Made by a program: the position numbers and the translations under genes. Below are positions 61,034 to 64,000 of a stretch of 64,000 nucleotides of DNA, piece by piece. Each line of letters opens with the position of its first letter. The stretch's first letter is position 1. Below the pieces are notes generated by a model that had not been told where the DNA came from, did no database searches, and was given only the letters and a program-made list of their open reading frames with translations. This DNA is from DATMAM01 sp035559995 (GTDB lineage: Bacteria > Desulfobacterota > Binatia > UBA9968). The stretch lies in NCBI GenBank assembly GCA_035559995.1, contig DATMAM010000038.1:186001-250000 (forward strand), in the 5' to 3' direction.

Positions 61034-62287
61034 GTGCCTGCTCACCGCCTTCCGCTGTCAAGCTATGCCTGGCCCAAAGAGGGCCATTGCCGGATTCCTT
61101 ATTGGGTCTACTGGGATCCGTTTGTCTACGAGCAAGAGCAGGCAAAGATCTTTCGCGGTCCCACCTGGAACTACGTCGGCTTAGAGGCCGAGCTGCCGAA
61201 CGGCGGGGACTTTAAAACGACTTTCGTCGGCGACACGCCGGTCATCGTCTGTCGCGATCACGGCGGCGCCATTAACGTCCTCGTCAACAAGTGCGCGCAC
61301 CGGGGCACAACGGTTTGCCGCGAGCCCTACGGTCACGCCCGTCAGTTTACCTGCATCTACCATCAGTGGTGTTACGACCTGAAGGGGAATTTGGTCGGCG
61401 TTCCGTTTCGAAGCGGCGTCGTCGAGAGCGGCCGCCGCGTGAGCGGCATGCCCGAGGATTTCAAGCTCGAAGACCATTCGATGCTCAAGCTCAAGGCGGA
61501 GGCCTGCAACGGGGTCATCTTTGCGTCTTTCGATCAGCGAATGATCCCGTTCCGGGACTATCTGGGCGCCAAGATGTTTTACTATTTCGAGCGCGTCTTC
61601 GACGGGCGCGAGTTACAGTTTCTAGGCCGAACCCGGCAGAAGATGACCTGCAATTGGAAGCTCGTCTTCGAGAACATCAAGGATTATCACGCGACCTTGC
61701 TGCATGTGTTCCTTGTGACCTTCGGGCTCTATCGAGCCGATCAAAAATCGAAAGTGGAGATCGACGACACTGGCAGGCATTCGGTGCTCGTTTCCCGCCG
61801 GGGCGAACCGAGGCCGTCCGAGGTGACGCAGGAGATCGGCGCTTTTAAATCCGATTACGTTCTGCACGATCCATCGATCATCACGGGCAGGAAGGAATTC
61901 AAGGACGAGCATACGGTGGTGATGCAGACGGTCTTTCCGAACCTGATCATCCAGCAGCAAACGAACACGCTGGCGCTAAGACAGATCGTGCCGCTCGGTC
62001 CAAAAGAGGTAGAGCTGGTTTGGGACTTTTTCGGCTATCGAGACGACGATGCCCAAATGTTGGACTTCAGGCTGAAGCAGTCGAGCCTGATGGGGCCCGC
62101 GGGGCTGGTCACTATCGACTACGCGGAGGCAGTGGAAATCTGCCAGCGAGGCGCGGAAGCAAAAGCGCAGCAATGCGCGCTATTGGAGATGGGCGGCCGA
62201 GAGGTTCACGACACCGACTACATGGTTACGGAAGCCGCCTTGCGCGGTTTTTACAGGTATTACCGGGAGATTATGGGCTTCGAATAG
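61034..62287 (+). CDS. Rieske non-haem iron oxygenase, alpha subunit
   Basis: A 417-residue aromatic-ring-hydroxylating oxygenase large subunit. The Rieske cluster ligands are Cys87, His89, Cys107, His110 (CAHRG...CIYHQW). The mononuclear iron ligands are likely His219 and His224 (ENIKDYHATLLH), plus a C-terminal acidic residue (TIDYAEAVEICQRG). GTG start at 61034. Partnered by a beta subunit 79 bp downstream. Electron-transfer components are not in the window. Substrate unknown; probably an aromatic carboxylate. Confidence 0.92.
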   Translation: MPAHRLPLSSYAWPKEGHCRIPYWVYWDPFVYEQEQAKIFRGPTWNYVGLEAELPNGGDFKTTFVGDTPVIVCRDHGGAINVLVNKCAHRGTTVCREPYGHARQFTCIYHQWCYDLKGNLVGVPFRSGVVESGRRVSGMPEDFKLEDHSMLKLKAEACNGVIFASFDQRMIPFRDYLGAKMFYYFERVFDGRELQFLGRTRQKMTCNWKLVFENIKDYHATLLHVFLVTFGLYRADQKSKVEIDDTGRHSVLVSRRGEPRPSEVTQEIGAFKSDYVLHDPSIITGRKEFKDEHTVVMQTVFPNLIIQQQTNTLALRQIVPLGPKEVELVWDFFGYRDDDAQMLDFRLKQSSLMGPAGLVTIDYAEAVEICQRGAEAKAQQCALLEMGGREVHDTDYMVTEAALRGFYRYYREIMGFE

Positions 62288-62365
62288 GGCCCGGCGGCTG
62301 CGGGCGTAGAGTCGTCGCTCAGGCCTGCAAGCGCCATTTGACCGGGTCGATACAGCAGGTATCGC

Positions 62366-62839
62366 GTGGATCTTAAGGACTTAACTTTTGCGGCCGAGCA
62401 GCTGCTCCATGCCTATACTCTTACCCTGGACGATGGGAGATACGAGGAGTGGCCGGATTTCTTCACGGAGGACGCCCTTTATAAGGTTATCGCGCGCGAG
62501 AACTTCGATCGCGGCCTGCCGCTTGCGACCATGTTTTGTGATGGCAAGGGGATGATGAGAGACCGCGTGGTCGCGATTCGCGAGGCTTCGATCTACGCGC
62601 CCGCTTATCTGCGCCATCTCGTGAGTTCGGTCCGGATCGCCGGACAAGAAAATGAGAGCTACCGGGTCGAGTCGAATTACGCGGTTCTTTCCACGCGCCA
62701 CAACGAAGAAACGAAGGTGTTCAACGCAGGGAAGTATCTGGACCGGATCGTCTTTGTGAACGGCGCGGCGAAATTCAAAGAGAAAGTCGTTGTCTATGAC
62801 ACGCTGCAGATCCCGAGCCTGTTGGTCATTCCCATTTAG
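62366..62839 (+). CDS. Ring-hydroxylating oxygenase, beta subunit
   Basis: A 157-residue SnoaL-like beta subunit. FAAEQLLHAYTLTLDDGRYEEWPDFFTEDALY at the start and SNYAVLSTRHNEETKVFNAGKYLD, VVYDTLQIP in the middle and end fit the family. It supports the alpha subunit in an alpha3beta3 assembly. GTG start 62366. Its length is slightly short. Confidence 0.9.
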   Translation: MDLKDLTFAAEQLLHAYTLTLDDGRYEEWPDFFTEDALYKVIARENFDRGLPLATMFCDGKGMMRDRVVAIREASIYAPAYLRHLVSSVRIAGQENESYRVESNYAVLSTRHNEETKVFNAGKYLDRIVFVNGAAKFKEKVVVYDTLQIPSLLVIPI

Positions 62840-62967
62840 CCGAAGAGAAGGCTTCAAGCCAGACGGGATGCTTGACGCCGGCGTCTTCCCCGACTCGTGG
62901 CGAGGAGCCGGCGACTGACCTGAAGCGGGCGCTCCATTCCATCGCGGCATTCAAGGGCGGCAGCATC

Positions 62968-64000
62968 ATGCTTTACCGGGCGCTGCAGAAAAGGGCGGAA
63001 GAATTTCCCAACCGCACGGCGGTTGCGGGCGAGGAGCGAGCGCTCAGCTTCGCTCAATTGTTCGATCAGGCGACGAGCGCGGCGCGTTTATTGCGGCAAC
63101 GGAACCTCGCGCCTGAAGATCGAATCGTGGTCGGCATGCCGCCGTCGCCCGATTTTTACGCGATCTTCTACGCGGCGTGCGCGCTGGGCGCGACGGTCGT
63201 TCCTGTGCTTCCCTCGGGGAAAATTCCGCGAGCGGTGTTGGAGCTGCGTCCTGCGCTCGCGGTCGGCGACCGGGGCTTCTTGAACGCGATGGAAAGCGCG
63301 TGCCCGCTAAGGCGCGGCACCATCGAATGGGATCGAAAGCGGGGATTTTGCCTGCCCGAGGCTGGGACGCGGCCGCTCGCGCGCAAGCGGCTCATACGGC
63401 GGGAAAAAATTCTGGCCGTTTTGAGTTCCGGGACAACGGGCGAGCCGACCGTGCAGTTCACTACCGCGGAGGTGCTGCTCAGGCACGGGCAGCTAAGGGC
63501 AAAAGCGTTGGGGATCGGCGCTGACGATGTTTTACTTTCCACGCGCCCTTTCAACAACATGGCGAGCATCGACGCGCCGGTGATCTTGCCTTTGGTGTGC
63601 GGCTGTAAGGTTGTCGTCCGGGAGAAGTTTCAACGATTTGAGGCGGCAAGGACGATCGCGAGCGAAAAGGTTACGATCGTCTATGGTGTCCCGGTCATCT
63701 TTGAGATGTTGGCCTCGATTCCGGCAAATTATCCCGCCGACTTCTCATCGCTCAGGCTCTGCGTTTCCGGCGGCGCGCCGTTGCCGATGTCGGTGTTCAA
63801 CCGCTTCTACAAGCGGTTCGGAATAGCGATACGACAGCGCTATGGCGGGACACAGTTTTTTCCGGGATTCAATTTTGACCGGCGCGGAGTTCCGGGCGCG
63901 GTGGGGCAGGTTTCGGGCCCTTTCCCGATGACCGTCGTCACCGAGCGCGGAAAAAGGGCGCGTCCCGGCGAGATCGGAGAGATCGCGTTAAATTTTATGA
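62968..64000 (+). CDS. AMP-forming acyl-CoA synthetase, partial at window end
   Basis: An open frame of 344 codons runs off the window. From ATG 62968: MLYRALQKRAEEFPNRTAV; then LSSGTTGEPTVQF (P-loop), FNNMASIDAPVILPL and RLCVSGGAPLPMSVFNRFYKRFG, all typical of acyl-adenylate ligases. The C-terminal half is missing. As the last gene of the VOC-Rieske set it is likely to activate an aromatic or aliphatic acid. Alternative upstream starts in frame exist (TTG near 62872). Confidence 0.85.
   Translation, partial: MLYRALQKRAEEFPNRTAVAGEERALSFAQLFDQATSAARLLRQRNLAPEDRIVVGMPPSPDFYAIFYAACALGATVVPVLPSGKIPRAVLELRPALAVGDRGFLNAMESACPLRRGTIEWDRKRGFCLPEAGTRPLARKRLIRREKILAVLSSGTTGEPTVQFTTAEVLLRHGQLRAKALGIGADDVLLSTRPFNNMASIDAPVILPLVCGCKVVVREKFQRFEAARTIASEKVTIVYGVPVIFEMLASIPANYPADFSSLRLCVSGGAPLPMSVFNRFYKRFGIAIRQRYGGTQFFPGFNFDRRGVPGAVGQVSGPFPMTVVTERGKRARPGEIGEIALNFM

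Overview
The window is a high-GC chromosomal stretch from a Gram-negative (diderm) bacterium. Supporting signs are an Mla/MCE lipid-transport operon, a Pal lipoprotein, several lipobox proteins and a bifunctional penicillin-binding protein. Gene content (a MoxR/BatA cluster, CoA-based degradation genes, a Rieske oxygenase and many small heat-shock proteins) fits an uncultured deltaproteobacterial or Binatota-like soil or subsurface lineage. That placement is inference; no rRNA or other taxonomic marker is present.

Region by region. 0.2-1.6 kb: an AbiEii-like nucleotidyltransferase pair and a broken Uma2 gene cut by a hairpin-pair repeat. 1.7-6.1 kb: mlaE-mlaF-mlaD-lipoprotein operon followed by thiD. 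6.4-9.9 kb: a decayed truncated-haemoglobin gene, an EamA transporter, a hydrolase, a TVP38-type membrane protein and a stand-alone LeuA-type regulatory domain. 10-19.6 kb: mltG and a tight MoxR-DUF58-BatA-vWA operon. 19.7-24 kb: a hidden 38-residue membrane protein, a DUF255 thioredoxin-like protein, a macrodomain protein, an HNH nuclease and RidA. 24.1-25.6 kb: tRNA-Gly followed by a toxin-antitoxin pair with a perfect operator palindrome and a truncated tyrosine recombinase, the remains of an integrated element.

25.6-46.5 kb is the most distinctive part: a protein-quality-control island. One apparent 12-gene minus-strand operon runs hsp20-hsp20-hsp20-dnaJ-like-ferritin-like-clpB-marC-rhomboid-Clp-fold protease-small ORF-hsp20-lon-like. 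It is flanked by a release-factor-like (baeRF) gene, three further hsp20 genes, an SPW-type membrane protein, a glycosyltransferase/glycogen-debranching pair, pal, a small lipoprotein and an orphan rpoZ. There are seven Hsp20 paralogues in total. Several units share a TTGACA-N16-AT-rich promoter layout, and one has a run of nine G in its spacer. Fragments of a second baeRF gene and a frameshifted small gene lie between them.

46.8-64 kb is catabolic: a thiolase overlapping a divergent class A PBP, a fadD gene convergent with a fadA-fadJ-fadE operon, then a ThDP enzyme divergent from VOC, Rieske oxygenase alpha and beta subunits and an acyl-CoA/AMP ligase that runs off the end. Together these could activate, ring-oxidise and beta-oxidise aromatic or fatty acids.
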